Source: Brevibacterium sp. XM4083
GTDB taxonomy: Bacteria; Actinomycetota; Actinomycetes; Actinomycetales; Brevibacteriaceae
Length of the DNA stretch: 64,000 nucleotides
NCBI RefSeq assembly: GCF_006489205.2
Contig: NZ_VFYR02000002.1
Coordinates: 529,278 to 593,277 of the forward strand
Direction: 5' to 3'
How positions within the stretch are numbered: the stretch's first letter is position 1; each line of letters starts with the position of its first letter. The translations under genes and the position numbers were made by a program. Under the pieces are notes generated by a model. The model did no database searches and was not told the DNA's origin. It saw nothing but the letters and a program-made list of their open reading frames with translations. Below are positions 22,672 to 31,948 of this stretch, piece after piece.

Positions 22672-23319
22672 TCAGAGGAACGGGTTCGTCCGCAGCTCGT
22701 GACTGACCCGGGAGGCCGGACCGTGTCCAGGATAGATGGGAACGTCGGGCAGGGTCGCAAACGCCCGCAGCGTGTCCGCCATCGCCGCGGCGTCCCCGCC
22801 GGGCAGGTCGATGCGGCCGATCGCGCCCGCGAAGACGACGTCACCGGTGAAGATGACCTCCTCCCCGTCGGCGCTGACGGACAGCAGCGTCGAGCCCTCG
22901 GTGTGGCCAGGGGCGGGAATCGCGGTAACGGTGAGGCCGGCGACGGTGACGACGGTGCCCGCATTGAGGGGGACCACCTCGGCGGGGGCCTGCCATCCTT
23001 CGAGCAGCGGAGCGATCATCTGCGCGAACTGCGGGCCCAGCGTCTCCCCCGGTGCGCTGACCCGGTAATGGTCGGGTTCGCCGAGGTGGACGGGCACGTC
23101 CCAGCGGCCGAGCAGCGAGGGCAGCCCGAGGATGTGGTCGGGATGTCCGTGGGTGAGGAAGATCGCGACGGGGTTGAGTCCCTCGGCAGCGGCGAGCTCG
23201 GCGAGCTCGGGCCCGGCGTCGTAGCCGGCATCGATGAGGATGCAGTCGCTCTCCCCCTCCGCCCGGACGGCGTAGCAGTTGACATCGAGGAATTCGGCGC
23301 GCGTCGTGAAGACATCCAT
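22672..23319 (-). CDS. MBL-fold metallo-hydrolase (glyoxalase II-like)
   Basis: This belongs to the metallo-beta-lactamase-fold hydrolases that resemble hydroxyacylglutathione hydrolase. The binuclear metal motif THGHPDH lies near residues 56-62, with a further ligand in PGHTEGSTLL and in FTGDVVF. From the ATG at 23319 the protein has 215 residues, about family length. TAGACT ends 6 bases before this ATG and no ribosome site is present, so the mRNA may be leaderless; a TTG two codons earlier is less likely. The physiological substrate is unknown. It is divergent from the DUF349 gene. Confidence 0.88.
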   Translation of the reverse strand: MDVFTTRAEFLDVNCYAVRAEGESDCILIDAGYDAGPELAELAAAEGLNPVAIFLTHGHPDHILGLPSLLGRWDVPVHLGEPDHYRVSAPGETLGPQFAQMIAPLLEGWQAPAEVVPLNAGTVVTVAGLTVTAIPAPGHTEGSTLLSVSADGEEVIFTGDVVFAGAIGRIDLPGGDAAAMADTLRAFATLPDVPIYPGHGPASRVSHELRTNPFL

Positions 23320-23417
23320 GGCCAAAGTCTAACGAGAGGTGACGTGGTGGTTATGCTGGGATAACCCCAGCAGATCGAGTGATCGGCGCCAGTGCCGGTT
23401 CGACCGATGAAGAATAG

Positions 23418-24779
23418 GTGAGAAACATGTCGACCCCGACTCCGAAGCCGACTCCCCGTCCCTCAGCCGTGCCGCGTCCGCAGGCAGCGCAGCCGGTGGC
23501 CGGCAGCACGGTTGACCATGACGCCGAGGTGGCGCGCGCGGTCACGCACGGTCGCGCCGACGAGCAGGGCACCGTCTTCGTCATCACCGCCGATGGCGAA
23601 CGCGAGGTCGGCCAGTACCCGGATGCGACCGGCGAGGAGGCCATCGAGTACTTCGCGAAGAAGTACGTCGAACTCCTCGAACACGCCGCTCACCTGCGCA
23701 GCCGCCTCTCCGCCGGAGCACCGGGCCGCGAGGTGACGCACGCGGCGACGACGCTACGGGAGTCGCTTTCCGAGGCCAACGTCGTCGGCGACCTCAAGGG
23801 ACTCGGCGCCACTCTCGACACCCTCATCTCCGATGCGAAGGCGACGGAGTCGAAGCAGGCGGCCCGCACCGAGGCGGCCAAGCTCGAAGCCGCGCAGAAG
23901 CGCGAGGAGCTCGTCGTCGAGGCCGAGAGCCTCGCCGGCAAGGACCCGGACAAGATCCAGTGGAAGGTCTCCGGCGCCCGCCTGCGGGAGCTCTTCGCGC
24001 AGTGGAAGGACATGCAGCGCAGCGGGCCGCGCCTGCCGCGCTCGGTCGACCAGGAGCTGTGGGGCCGGTTCTCGCAGGCGCGGAACACGTTCGAGCGCAA
24101 GCGCAAGGACTTCTTCGCCGAACTCGACAAGCACAACTCCGAGGGCAAGCGGATCAAGGAGAAGATCGTCGCCGAGGCGGAGGCCCTGTCCGGCTCGACC
24201 GATTTCCGCACCGTGTCCCAGAAGTACAAGGACCTCATGAGCCAGTGGAAGCGCGCGCCGCGGGCCTCCCGCAAGGACGACGACGCGCTCTGGGCGCGCT
24301 TCCGGGCCGCGCAGGACGTCTTCTTCGCCGCCCGCGATGCCGAGAACGCCGCCCTCGACGAGGAGTTCAAGGGCAACCTCGTCGTCAAGGAGGAGCTGCT
24401 GAAGAAGGCGCAGGCGCTGCTGCCGATCACCGATCCGACGGCCGCGAAGCGTGAGCTGCGGGTCATCCAGGACGAGTGGGAGGAGGCCGGGAAGGTTCCC
24501 CGCGCCGATGTCTCCCGCATGGAGAACGGTCTGCGCGAGGTCGAGCGGGCTCTGGCCGAGGCCGAGGACGCCGCGTGGAAGCGCAGCAACCCGGAGACGA
24601 AGGCGCGGACTTCGGGGGCGCTGAGCCAGCTCGACGAGTCGATCGCCGAACTCGAGGCAGCGCTGGAGAAGGCGAAGGCCGGCGGCGATGAGAAGGCCGT
24701 GGCCGATGCGCAGGCGGCCCTCGATGCCCGCCGGGCGTGGCGCGATCAGCTCGCGCAGACGGCCGCCGAACTCGACTGA
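23418..24779 (+). CDS. DUF349-domain coiled-coil protein
   Basis: The 453-residue protein has a Pro/Ala-rich N-terminus (to about residue 30) and three DUF349 repeats, each with the pattern of a Trp (IQWKVSGARLRELFAQWKD; QKYKDLMSQWKRAPR; VIQDEWEEAGKVPR). The rest is charged helix, probably coiled coil, ending in an acidic alanine-rich helix. DUF349 proteins are widespread next to rel/hisS in actinobacteria, and their function is not settled. It is cytoplasmic, with no signal or membrane segment. A 16-bp tandem duplication overlaps its stop codon. Confidence 0.85.
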   Translation: MRNMSTPTPKPTPRPSAVPRPQAAQPVAGSTVDHDAEVARAVTHGRADEQGTVFVITADGEREVGQYPDATGEEAIEYFAKKYVELLEHAAHLRSRLSAGAPGREVTHAATTLRESLSEANVVGDLKGLGATLDTLISDAKATESKQAARTEAAKLEAAQKREELVVEAESLAGKDPDKIQWKVSGARLRELFAQWKDMQRSGPRLPRSVDQELWGRFSQARNTFERKRKDFFAELDKHNSEGKRIKEKIVAEAEALSGSTDFRTVSQKYKDLMSQWKRAPRASRKDDDALWARFRAAQDVFFAARDAENAALDEEFKGNLVVKEELLKKAQALLPITDPTAAKRELRVIQDEWEEAGKVPRADVSRMENGLREVERALAEAEDAAWKRSNPETKARTSGALSQLDESIAELEAALEKAKAGGDEKAVADAQAALDARRAWRDQLAQTAAELD

Positions 24780-24796
24780 CGCCGAACTCGACTGAC
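24765..24796. repeat. 16-bp tandem duplication at the DUF349 stop codon
   Basis: GCCGAACTCGACTGAC is repeated exactly, head to tail (24765-24780, 24781-24796). The first copy holds the stop codon at 24777-24779 and the second repeats it out of frame by one base. Confidence 0.85.
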
Positions 24797-24806
24797 AGAG
24801 CTTCGG

Positions 24807-24852
24807 CGGTTATCCACAGGCGATGCCGCCGCCGGCCGGTTATCCACAGGCG
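24807..24852. promoter_or_regulatory. Two perfect DnaA-box sequences in direct orientation
   Basis: TTATCCACA occurs at 24810-24818 and 24840-24848 within identical 16-bp blocks (CGGTTATCCACAGGCG), 30 bp apart and in the same orientation. This is the classical high-affinity DnaA box. The 120-bp gap between the DUF349 gene and the AbiEi-like gene holds nothing else recognisable. Binding is inferred from the sequence only. Confidence 0.5.
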
Positions 24853-24899
24853 CCGTCTCCGCTCTTGATCTCAGCGTGTGAGGCGACGAGAGTTGCGCC

Positions 24900-25502
24900 A
24901 TGGAGGACATCTACCGTCTCAGCGACTTCGGCTATGAGCATCTCACAGAGCTCACTCTCGACGGTCTGCTCACCAGACTGTCGGAGACGACGTGGGTGCG
25001 CGCGGGGGCGGTGCTCGGTCCCGAGGAGCGGATGAGTGCGCTCGCCGCGCAGATCCCTGCCCGCCTCGTCGTCTCCCACGCGACCGCGTGGTGGGTCCAC
25101 GTCGGGCTCGGTCGTGCCCCGAGTCCGCTGACGCTGACGACGCATCCGCGCCGGCGCGTGCTCGAGACGACGGGGCTCGTCGTCCACGAGCTCAGTCTTA
25201 ACCGCGGTGATTGGGAGACGATCGCGGGTCACCCGGTGACAACGCCGATGCGCACCCTCTACGACCTGCTTCTCCCCCTCGTCCGCGACCCCAGGCGGGC
25301 CTCAGGCCCGCAGATCGCGGCACTCATCGACGATGTCCCCGGTGACATGGTCAGGCGCCTGCGGCTCTACCTCGACGAGGTGGGACGGCGCCCGTACGCC
25401 GCGCAGATGCGGCAGGTCGTCGACCATTTCACACGCCCCGGCATCCGGGCCGCAACAAGCGTGCAGCGGGACGAGGGAACTCAGCCGCCGGAGATGCGGT
25501 AG
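24900..25502 (+). CDS. AbiEi antitoxin-like / DUF559-lineage protein without nuclease domain
   Basis: The 200-residue protein carries the middle signature seen in AbiEi-type antitoxin relatives: [16 protein letters not shown], then [20 protein letters not shown] and [14 protein letters not shown]. In related actinobacterial proteins this is usually followed by a DUF559 (Vsr-like) nuclease domain, which is missing here. The remaining C-terminus (about 140-200) is helical and charged. No AbiEii-like toxin is adjacent. Its last 22 bp overlap tail to tail with rel. A regulatory role is possible but unproven. Confidence 0.6.
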   Translation: MEDIYRLSDFGYEHLTELTLDGLLTRLSETTWVRAGAVLGPEERMSALAAQIPARLVVSHATAWWVHVGLGRAPSPLTLTTHPRRRVLETTGLVVHELSLNRGDWETIAGHPVTTPMRTLYDLLLPLVRDPRRASGPQIAALIDDVPGDMVRRLRLYLDEVGRRPYAAQMRQVVDHFTRPGIRAATSVQRDEGTQPPEMR

Positions 25503-27781
25503 ACGTCGAAGACGCCTTCGACTTTGCGGACCGCGGAGAGCACGGTGTCGAGGTGGCTGGCATCGGACATCTCGAAGACGAACTTCGACTGGGCGACCCG
25601 GGCCTTCGATGTCGCCACCGACGCGGAGAGGATGTTGACGTGGGTCTCCGTGAGCACCTTCGTGATGTCGGAGAGCAGACCCGAACGGTCGAGGGCCTCG
25701 ACCTGGATCTGGACGAGGTAGACCCCGCTCGTCTTCTCGCCCCACGAGACCTCGACCATGCGCTCGGGTTCGCGTTCGAGGGAGACGACGTTGGGGCAGT
25801 CGACCCGGTGGACGGAGACCCCGGAGCCGCGGGTGACGAAGCCGACGATCTCATCCCCGGGCACCGGAGTGCAGCAGCGGGCGAGTTTGACGAGGACGTC
25901 GTCGACGCCCTTGACGACGACGCCGCCGGCCGAGGAGTGGTGGCCCGATGACTGACCGGTGCGGTTGCGCGGCTCCGGCGGGAGGACCGCGACCTCCTCC
26001 TCTTCGCCGACCTCCTTCGCGAGCAGGTCGACGACGTGGGCGGCCGAGGTCACACCGTTGCCGATCGCCGCGTAGAGCGCGGTGACGTCGGGCAGGCGCA
26101 GCTCGGTGGCGACGACCTGGAGGGCTTCCTGGCTCATCAGGGCGTTCGCTGACAGCGAGTGTCGGCGCATCGCGCGGGCGAGCTGTTCGCGACCGTTCTC
26201 GATCGCCTCTTCGCGCCGCTCCTTCGAGAACCACTGGCGGATCTTCGACCGCGCGCGGGGGCTCTTGACGAAGCCGAGCCAGTCGCGGCTCGGGCCGGCG
26301 TTCTCGTCCTTCGAGGTGAACACCTCGACGGAGTCGCCGTTCTTCAGCTCCGTGTCGAGGGCGACGAGGCGGCCGTTGACGCGGGCGCCCATCGTCTTGT
26401 GGCCGACCTCGGTGTGGACGGCGTAGGCGAAGTCGACGGGGGTCGCACCCGCGGGCAGGCTCATGACGTCGCCCTTGGGGGTGAAGACGTAGACCTCCTT
26501 CGAGTTGACCTCGTAGCGGAGGCTGTCGAGGAACTCGTCGGGGTCGCTGACCTCGCGCTGCCAGTCGAGCAGCTGGCGCAGCCACGCGGCGTCGTCGACT
26601 CCGCCGTCGTCGGAGACCTTGACCGAACGGGCGGTGTTCGAGGTGATCGCCTTCGACGGGTTGCCGCGATCCTTGTACTTCCAGTGGGCGGCGACGCCGA
26701 ACTCCGCACGGCGGTCCATCTCATGGGTGCGGATCTGGATCTCGACGGGTTTGCCGCCTGGGCCGATGACCGTGGTGTGGAGGCTCTGGTACATGTTGTA
26801 CTTCGGCATCGCGATGTAGTCCTTGAACCGGCCGGGGACCGGGTTCCAGCGGGCGTGGACGATGCCGAGGGTCGCGTAGCATTCGCGGACGGTCTCGACG
26901 AGGACGCGGACGCCGACGAGGTCGTAGATGTCGGCGAACTCGTGACCGCGCACGACCATCTTCTGGTAGATCGAGTAGTAGTGCTTCGGCCGGCCGGTGA
27001 TGGCCGCCTCGATGCCGGAGTCGGCGAGTTCGGACTGGAGCTCGTGCGAGACGGTCGAAAGGTACTTCTCCCGCTCCGGTGCCCGGTCGGCGACGAGGCG
27101 GACCACCTCGTCGTAGACCTTGGGGTGGAGGACCTGGAACGAGAGGTCCTCGAGTTCCCACTTGATCGTGTTCATGCCGAGCCGGTGCGCGAGCGGGGCG
27201 TAGATCTCGAGGGTCTCGCGTGCCTTCTTCGTGCTCGAGGAGGCGGGCACGAACTTCCATGTGCGCGCGTTGTGGAGACGGTCGGCGAGCTTGATGACGA
27301 GGACGCGGATGTCCTTGGCCATCGCGACGATCATCTTCCGCACGGTCTCCGACTGGGCGGCCTGACCGTAGGTGAGCTTGTCGAGCTTCGTCACCCCGTC
27401 GACCATTGCCGCGACTTCGGGTCCGAAGGACTCGGTGAGCTGCTCGAGCGAGTAGTCGGTGTCCTCGACAGTGTCGTGGAGGAGCGCCGCGGCCAGGGTG
27501 ACCGGGAGCATGCCGATCTCGGCGAGGATCGTCGCGACCGCCACCGGATGGGTGATGTAGGGGTCCCCGGACTTCCGGGTCTGCCCGCGGTGGGCCTCCT
27601 CGGCGACCGTGTAGGCACGCACGACGAGGTCGATGTCAGCCTTCGGGTGGCTCGACTGCAGGGCCCGGATCATCGGTCCGAGCACCCGCGGGTAGCCGGG
27701 GTCGTTCTGCGCCCTGGCCGCCCACCAGGCCAGACGGGAGATGCCGCGCGGACGGCGCGATTCAGCCGATGATGCCACCAC
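25481..27781 (-). CDS. relA: Bifunctional (p)ppGpp synthetase/hydrolase Rel
   Basis: Rel makes and degrades the stringent-response alarmone. All domains of the 766-residue protein can be read: HD hydrolase ([25 protein letters not shown]), synthetase (around 240-360, [10 protein letters not shown] near its end), TGS ([20 protein letters not shown]), a linking helical region, and a C-terminal ACT domain ending in [13 protein letters not shown]. The hydrolase HD motif is intact, so it is bifunctional rather than synthetase-only. It starts with GTG at 27781 after GAGAGGGGG, 38 bp downstream of secF, and its end overlaps the convergent AbiEi-like gene. Confidence 0.96.
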   Translation of the reverse strand: MVASSAESRRPRGISRLAWWAARAQNDPGYPRVLGPMIRALQSSHPKADIDLVVRAYTVAEEAHRGQTRKSGDPYITHPVAVATILAEIGMLPVTLAAALLHDTVEDTDYSLEQLTESFGPEVAAMVDGVTKLDKLTYGQAAQSETVRKMIVAMAKDIRVLVIKLADRLHNARTWKFVPASSSTKKARETLEIYAPLAHRLGMNTIKWELEDLSFQVLHPKVYDEVVRLVADRAPEREKYLSTVSHELQSELADSGIEAAITGRPKHYYSIYQKMVVRGHEFADIYDLVGVRVLVETVRECYATLGIVHARWNPVPGRFKDYIAMPKYNMYQSLHTTVIGPGGKPVEIQIRTHEMDRRAEFGVAAHWKYKDRGNPSKAITSNTARSVKVSDDGGVDDAAWLRQLLDWQREVSDPDEFLDSLRYEVNSKEVYVFTPKGDVMSLPAGATPVDFAYAVHTEVGHKTMGARVNGRLVALDTELKNGDSVEVFTSKDENAGPSRDWLGFVKSPRARSKIRQWFSKERREEAIENGREQLARAMRRHSLSANALMSQEALQVVATELRLPDVTALYAAIGNGVTSAAHVVDLLAKEVGEEEEVAVLPPEPRNRTGQSSGHHSSAGGVVVKGVDDVLVKLARCCTPVPGDEIVGFVTRGSGVSVHRVDCPNVVSLEREPERMVEVSWGEKTSGVYLVQIQVEALDRSGLLSDITKVLTETHVNILSASVATSKARVAQSKFVFEMSDASHLDTVLSAVRKVEGVFDVYRISGG

Positions 27782-27819
27782 GTCCCCCTCTCTGACGTGA
27801 TCCAGCTCGTGGTCTCGTC

Positions 27820-28836
27820 TCAGACCTCGGCGTGGATCACGGGTGCCACATCGTCTTTGCCGTCCTTCAAGCGTAATTCACGCACGGCCTCTTCCTGTTC
27901 CTTCACGGCGGGTTCGTTCGACCGCAGGAGCGCGTATAGGGGGCTGGCGACGAAGAGCGTCGAGGCGGCGGCGACGATCGTGCCGACGAAGAGCGAGAGC
28001 GAGATGTCGACGAGCGTGCCCGCGCCGAGGAGGAAGACGCCGATGAAGAGGATCGAGGCGATCGGCAGCACCGAGACGACGGAGGTGTTGATCGAGCGCA
28101 CCGTCGTCTGGTTGATGCCGAGGTTGACGAGCTCGGAGAACTTCAGGCGCTTGTTGTCCTTGAATCTCGCGGTGTTCTCGCGGATCTTGTCGAAGACGAC
28201 GACCGTGTCGTAGAGCGAGAAGCTCAGGACGGTGAGGAAGCCGATGACGGCTTCCGGGGTGACTTCGAAGCCGGTGGCCGAGTAGATGCCCATCGTGACG
28301 ATCATGACGACGAAGAGTCCGACGATCGCGGCCAGCGACATCTTCCAGGTCCGGAAGTAGAGCGCCATGACGATCATCGCGATCGCGACGAAGATGACGA
28401 GCGCCCTGACCATCTTCTGGGTCACGTCAGCGCCCCACTGGGGGCCGACGAAGGTCGAGGTGACGTCCTCGGCGGGGACGTCGTAGCCGGCCGACAGGGC
28501 GTCGCGGACTTCCTGCATCTGCTCGTCGGAGAGCTGGTTCGTCTCGATGCGCACCGCGGTGTCCCCGGTCGGGGTCAGACGCGGTTCGGAGTCGGGGACG
28601 ACGTCGTTGACGATGGTCTCGCCCTTGCTCGCCGAGGTGTCGGTGACGTTGTCGACCTGGAACTGCGAACCGCCGCGGAAGGCGATGCCGAAGTTGAATC
28701 CGGCGATGAGCGGAACGAGGAGGGAGAGGATGACGAGGACGCCGGCGATCGAGAGCCAGAGCTTGGCCTTCCCGACGAAGGGGATGGAGGACTCACCGTT
28801 GTGGAGGCGGTTGCCCCAGGCGAAGAACTTCTTCAC
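27820..28836 (-). CDS. secF: Protein translocase subunit SecF
   Basis: SecF forms the SecDF proton-driven accessory complex that pulls exported proteins across the membrane. The 338-residue protein has the six-helix RND-type layout: first helix about 28-48, a periplasmic domain starting FRGGSQFQV, then five helices including [25 protein letters not shown]. The start GTG overlaps the secD stop in GTGA. A short charged C-terminus follows the last helix. Confidence 0.96.
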   Translation of the reverse strand: MKKFFAWGNRLHNGESSIPFVGKAKLWLSIAGVLVILSLLVPLIAGFNFGIAFRGGSQFQVDNVTDTSASKGETIVNDVVPDSEPRLTPTGDTAVRIETNQLSDEQMQEVRDALSAGYDVPAEDVTSTFVGPQWGADVTQKMVRALVIFVAIAMIVMALYFRTWKMSLAAIVGLFVVMIVTMGIYSATGFEVTPEAVIGFLTVLSFSLYDTVVVFDKIRENTARFKDNKRLKFSELVNLGINQTTVRSINTSVVSVLPIASILFIGVFLLGAGTLVDISLSLFVGTIVAAASTLFVASPLYALLRSNEPAVKEQEEAVRELRLKDGKDDVAPVIHAEV

Positions 28837-31154
28837 TTCTCTGCCCCCTTCTCTTCGTCTGCGGCTGCCGCGCGCTTGGCGGCCGCCTTGCGTTCGGCGA
28901 TCGTGCCGCCGGTCGACGGAGTGTCCGATCCGCGTTTGCGTCGCGAGCTCTTCGTCTTCTTCGTCACGGCCGAATCTGCGGACTCGGTCGACGCTGCCGT
29001 GCCGGACTCGGAGTCTTCTGAGTCCGCGGCGGTGTCCTTCGTCGTCGTGTCGTCGGCCTCGGTCACCTCGGCGGTCTCCGACGAACCGTCGGCGAGTGCG
29101 GTCGTCGTCGCGGTGGCCGTGCGGGAGCTGCCGGTGGACTCCTCAGACGACGTGGAGTTCTTCGCCTCGGCCCGGCGCTTGGCGCGGCGGCCGGCGATGG
29201 TCTCCGTGTCGTCGTCGAGGCCGAGTTTGCGGGCCCGCGCCTTGTCGCGGCGTTGGGCTTCGGGCGACTTGTCCTTGTTGTCGAGGTCGATGCCGAGCGC
29301 ACCGCGGTAGGCGGCCGGTTTGACTCCGAGCAGACGCGGATCCATACCCGACATCGGGTGCCCCTGGCCGAAGAACTTCGTTCGGGCGAGGAGCTGGAGC
29401 ATCGGGTGGGTGAAGAGGAAGACGACGAGGATGTCGACGATGACCGCGAGGCCGAGGGTGAACGCGAAGCCGCGCACCGAACCGACGGCGAGGATGTAGA
29501 GGATGACGGCGGCGAGCATGTTGACCGACTTCGACGCCCAGATCGTGCGCTTGGCGCGGTCCCAGCCGACTTCGACGGCCGAGAGGAGGTTCCGTCCGCT
29601 GCGCAGCTCGTCTCGGACGCGTTCGAAGTAGACGATGAACGAGTCCGCCGCCATGCCGATGCCGATGATGATACCGGCGACACCGGCCAGGGAGAGCCGG
29701 TAGCCGTATCTCCACGATGCGATGAGGAGGAGCAGATACGTGAGGACGCCGACGACGACGAGGCTCGAGACGGTGACGAGTCCGAGGACCCGGTACTGCA
29801 GGAGCGAGTAGACGACGACGAGGAGGAGACCGACGAGTCCGGTGAGGATGCCGATGTTGAGGTAGTTCGCACCGAGGGTCGGTGAGATCTGCTCTTCGCT
29901 CTGGACCTGGAAGCTGATCGGCAGGGAGCCGTTCTTGAGCTGGTTGGCCAGTGTCTGGGCCTCGTCGAGGGTGAAGTTGCCCGAGATCTCGGCCCGGCCG
30001 TCGGTGATGACGGCGTTCGAGGTCGGAGCGGAGAGGACGAGGCCGTCGAGCGAGATCGCGAACTGGTTGTACGGCTGCTGGAGGCCGGTGATCGCCGAGG
30101 TGATCTGCTTGAAGATCTCGCGACCCGTGTCGTCGAACTCGAGGTTGACGGCGGGCTGGTTGGTCTGGACGCCGTTGGCGCCGGCCGCGTAGCCGAAGGT
30201 CGCGTCGGTGAGGTGGTCACCGGAGAGTTCGACGGGGCCGAGCACGTACTTCGCCGACCCGTCCTGGGCGCACGAGACGACCGGCTCGTCGGCCGGCTGC
30301 TGGACGCCGCCGGTCCGGTTCTCCGGGTTCGTGCAGTCGAGCTCCGTGTACTGGTTGATGATCTCCTGCGTCTGCCATTCGGCAGTGTCCTGCTCGGGAT
30401 CGAACAGGGGGCGCGGCGTCGAGTCGGTCACCTGGGTGTCCTCGCCCTGGCCTTCGCCTGCCTGGGTCGGGGCCGGCGACTCACCGGCCGGTGTCTCACC
30501 GGCTGGCGACTCGGACGGGGCGGGCGCGTTGCCGCCGGCGTTCGCGGGTTCGTCTGCGCTTCCGTTGCCTGCGCCGGGTTCGTCTGCGCCGGTTTCGTCT
30601 GAGCTGCTCGAGTTGACGACGGCGCCGCCGCCGGTCGGGGCGTCCTGGCTGCCGCCGGTCAAATCTTCGAGGCGCTGACGCTCCTCGTCGGTGAGTCCCT
30701 CAGAGGGGTCTCCCCCGTTCTGTCCCTGCTGCTCTTCGTCGATCTGCGCCTGGGAGCGCGGGTCGCCGACGAGGGCGACGCGGCGGAAGACGAGCTGAGC
30801 CGAGGAGCGGACGAGGTTGCGGGTCTCCTCATCCGGGTTGCCCGGCAGGTTGACGACGATGTTCCTGTCGCCCTGCGTCGTGATCTCGGCTTCGGAGACA
30901 CCCGTCGAGTCGACCCTCTGGCGGATGATGGCGACAGCCTGATCGAGCTGTTCCTTGCTGATCGTCGTGTCCTCTGACACCTGGGGTTCCAGGATGATCG
31001 AGGTGCCGCCCTCGAGGTCGAGGGCGAGCTTCGGTGTGGGAGTGGCGTCGGACCAGATGATCCCTGCGCCGAGGACGCCGAGGAGGATCAGGGTGACGAT
31101 CGTCAACCACAGGAAGCGCAAACCAGGGCGTGGCTTTTCTTCGATGTCGGACAC
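28833..31154 (-). CDS. secD: Protein translocase subunit SecD, with long low-complexity insert and tail
   Basis: The 773-residue protein is well above the family length of about 550-600. The core is normal: helix 1 (about 14-34), DLEGGTSIILEP, the P1 region, and five C-terminal helices with GIIIGIGMAADSFIVYFERV. The extra length comes from two places. A Gly/Ala/Glu/Pro/Ser-rich stretch (about 138-248) lies in the extracytoplasmic domain, and a cytoplasmic tail of over 100 residues (about 666-773) is rich in Ser, Thr, Asp and Lys. Both are probably disordered. It is 32 bp downstream of yajC. Confidence 0.94.
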   Translation of the reverse strand: MSDIEEKPRPGLRFLWLTIVTLILLGVLGAGIIWSDATPTPKLALDLEGGTSIILEPQVSEDTTISKEQLDQAVAIIRQRVDSTGVSEAEITTQGDRNIVVNLPGNPDEETRNLVRSSAQLVFRRVALVGDPRSQAQIDEEQQGQNGGDPSEGLTDEERQRLEDLTGGSQDAPTGGGAVVNSSSSDETGADEPGAGNGSADEPANAGGNAPAPSESPAGETPAGESPAPTQAGEGQGEDTQVTDSTPRPLFDPEQDTAEWQTQEIINQYTELDCTNPENRTGGVQQPADEPVVSCAQDGSAKYVLGPVELSGDHLTDATFGYAAGANGVQTNQPAVNLEFDDTGREIFKQITSAITGLQQPYNQFAISLDGLVLSAPTSNAVITDGRAEISGNFTLDEAQTLANQLKNGSLPISFQVQSEEQISPTLGANYLNIGILTGLVGLLLVVVYSLLQYRVLGLVTVSSLVVVGVLTYLLLLIASWRYGYRLSLAGVAGIIIGIGMAADSFIVYFERVRDELRSGRNLLSAVEVGWDRAKRTIWASKSVNMLAAVILYILAVGSVRGFAFTLGLAVIVDILVVFLFTHPMLQLLARTKFFGQGHPMSGMDPRLLGVKPAAYRGALGIDLDNKDKSPEAQRRDKARARKLGLDDDTETIAGRRAKRRAEAKNSTSSEESTGSSRTATATTTALADGSSETAEVTEADDTTTKDTAADSEDSESGTAASTESADSAVTKKTKSSRRKRGSDTPSTGGTIAERKAAAKRAAAADEEKGAEK

Positions 31155-31186
31155 GTCTCAGCTTTCGATCGGGTGCAGTGAGGGGA

Positions 31187-31876
31187 TCAGTTCTTCTTGT
31201 CGTCGGTGTCCGGCTTGTCGGTGCCGGTCCCCTTCGACGGATCCTCAGTCGAGCTGCCGTCCACGTCGTCGGCGCTGGTCTTCGCAGCCGCATCCGCCTC
31301 GGCGGCAGTGCGGTCGGCATTGTCGGCCTTGAGATCAGCATTATCGGCCTTGAGATCGGCGTCGAGCGCCTTCTCATCAGCGCGGTCAGCCTTGAGGTCG
31401 GCATCGGTGGCCTTCGCATCGGCGCGGTCAGCCTTCGCATCAGCGCGATCGGCCTTGAGGTCGGCATCGGCGGCGTCGACGTCAGCGTCGGCGGCCTTGA
31501 TATCGTCGTCGCCGGCCTCGGCGCGCTTGCGCTCGTTCATCGCGTCGAGTTCGGCGTCGGTGATCGCCGGGGAGTCGGTCGCCTCGGTGGCGGGGGCCGC
31601 ATCGACCGCGGTGTCCGGGGTGTCGATCTGGCCGATGGCCTGGCGGTGCACGCGCAGGATCGTGCCGGGCCCGGATTCGATGGTGACCTGGTTGTCCTCG
31701 TCGTCGATCGAGAGCACGGTGCCGAAGACGCCGAAGGTCGTCATGACCTTGGCTCCGGGGACGAGGTTCGTCTTGATCTGCTCCGCACGCGCCTTCTGCT
31801 TACGCCGAGAGTTGAACAGGAAAAAAATCAGCAGCGCAGCGAGCGCGAGAGGGATCAGCAAATCCACAGGTATCAA
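31187..31876 (-). CDS. yajC: Preprotein translocase subunit YajC with heptad-repeat tail
   Basis: The first 85 residues are a standard YajC: one membrane helix (about 5-22), a basic stretch and the small domain VPGAKVMTTFGVFGTVLSI. YajC proteins are normally about 90-120 residues; this one has 229. Residues 126-195 consist of ten consecutive 7-residue units of the form x-K-A-D-x-A-D (for example LKADRAD, AKADRAD, LKADNAD), followed by an acidic tail ending DTDDKKN. It is followed by secD and preceded by ruvB. Confidence 0.93.
   Translation of the reverse strand: MIPVDLLIPLALAALLIFFLFNSRRKQKARAEQIKTNLVPGAKVMTTFGVFGTVLSIDDEDNQVTIESGPGTILRVHRQAIGQIDTPDTAVDAAPATEATDSPAITDAELDAMNERKRAEAGDDDIKAADADVDAADADLKADRADAKADRADAKATDADLKADRADEKALDADLKADNADLKADNADRTAAEADAAAKTSADDVDGSSTEDPSKGTGTDKPDTDDKKN
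31292..31501 (-). repeat. 21-bp tandem repeats encoding YajC heptads
   Basis: The 210 bp encode ten 7-residue units with no break in frame. Adjacent copies differ by point changes, mainly at the first and fifth residues of the unit. Such arrays can change in copy number by slippage. Confidence 0.85.
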
Positions 31877-31948
31877 CCTTCCATAAGAACGGACCAGTGC
31901 ACTAGCTTAGTTCGAAGTCCGTACTCAAGGCGAACCGATACGCAGGGT

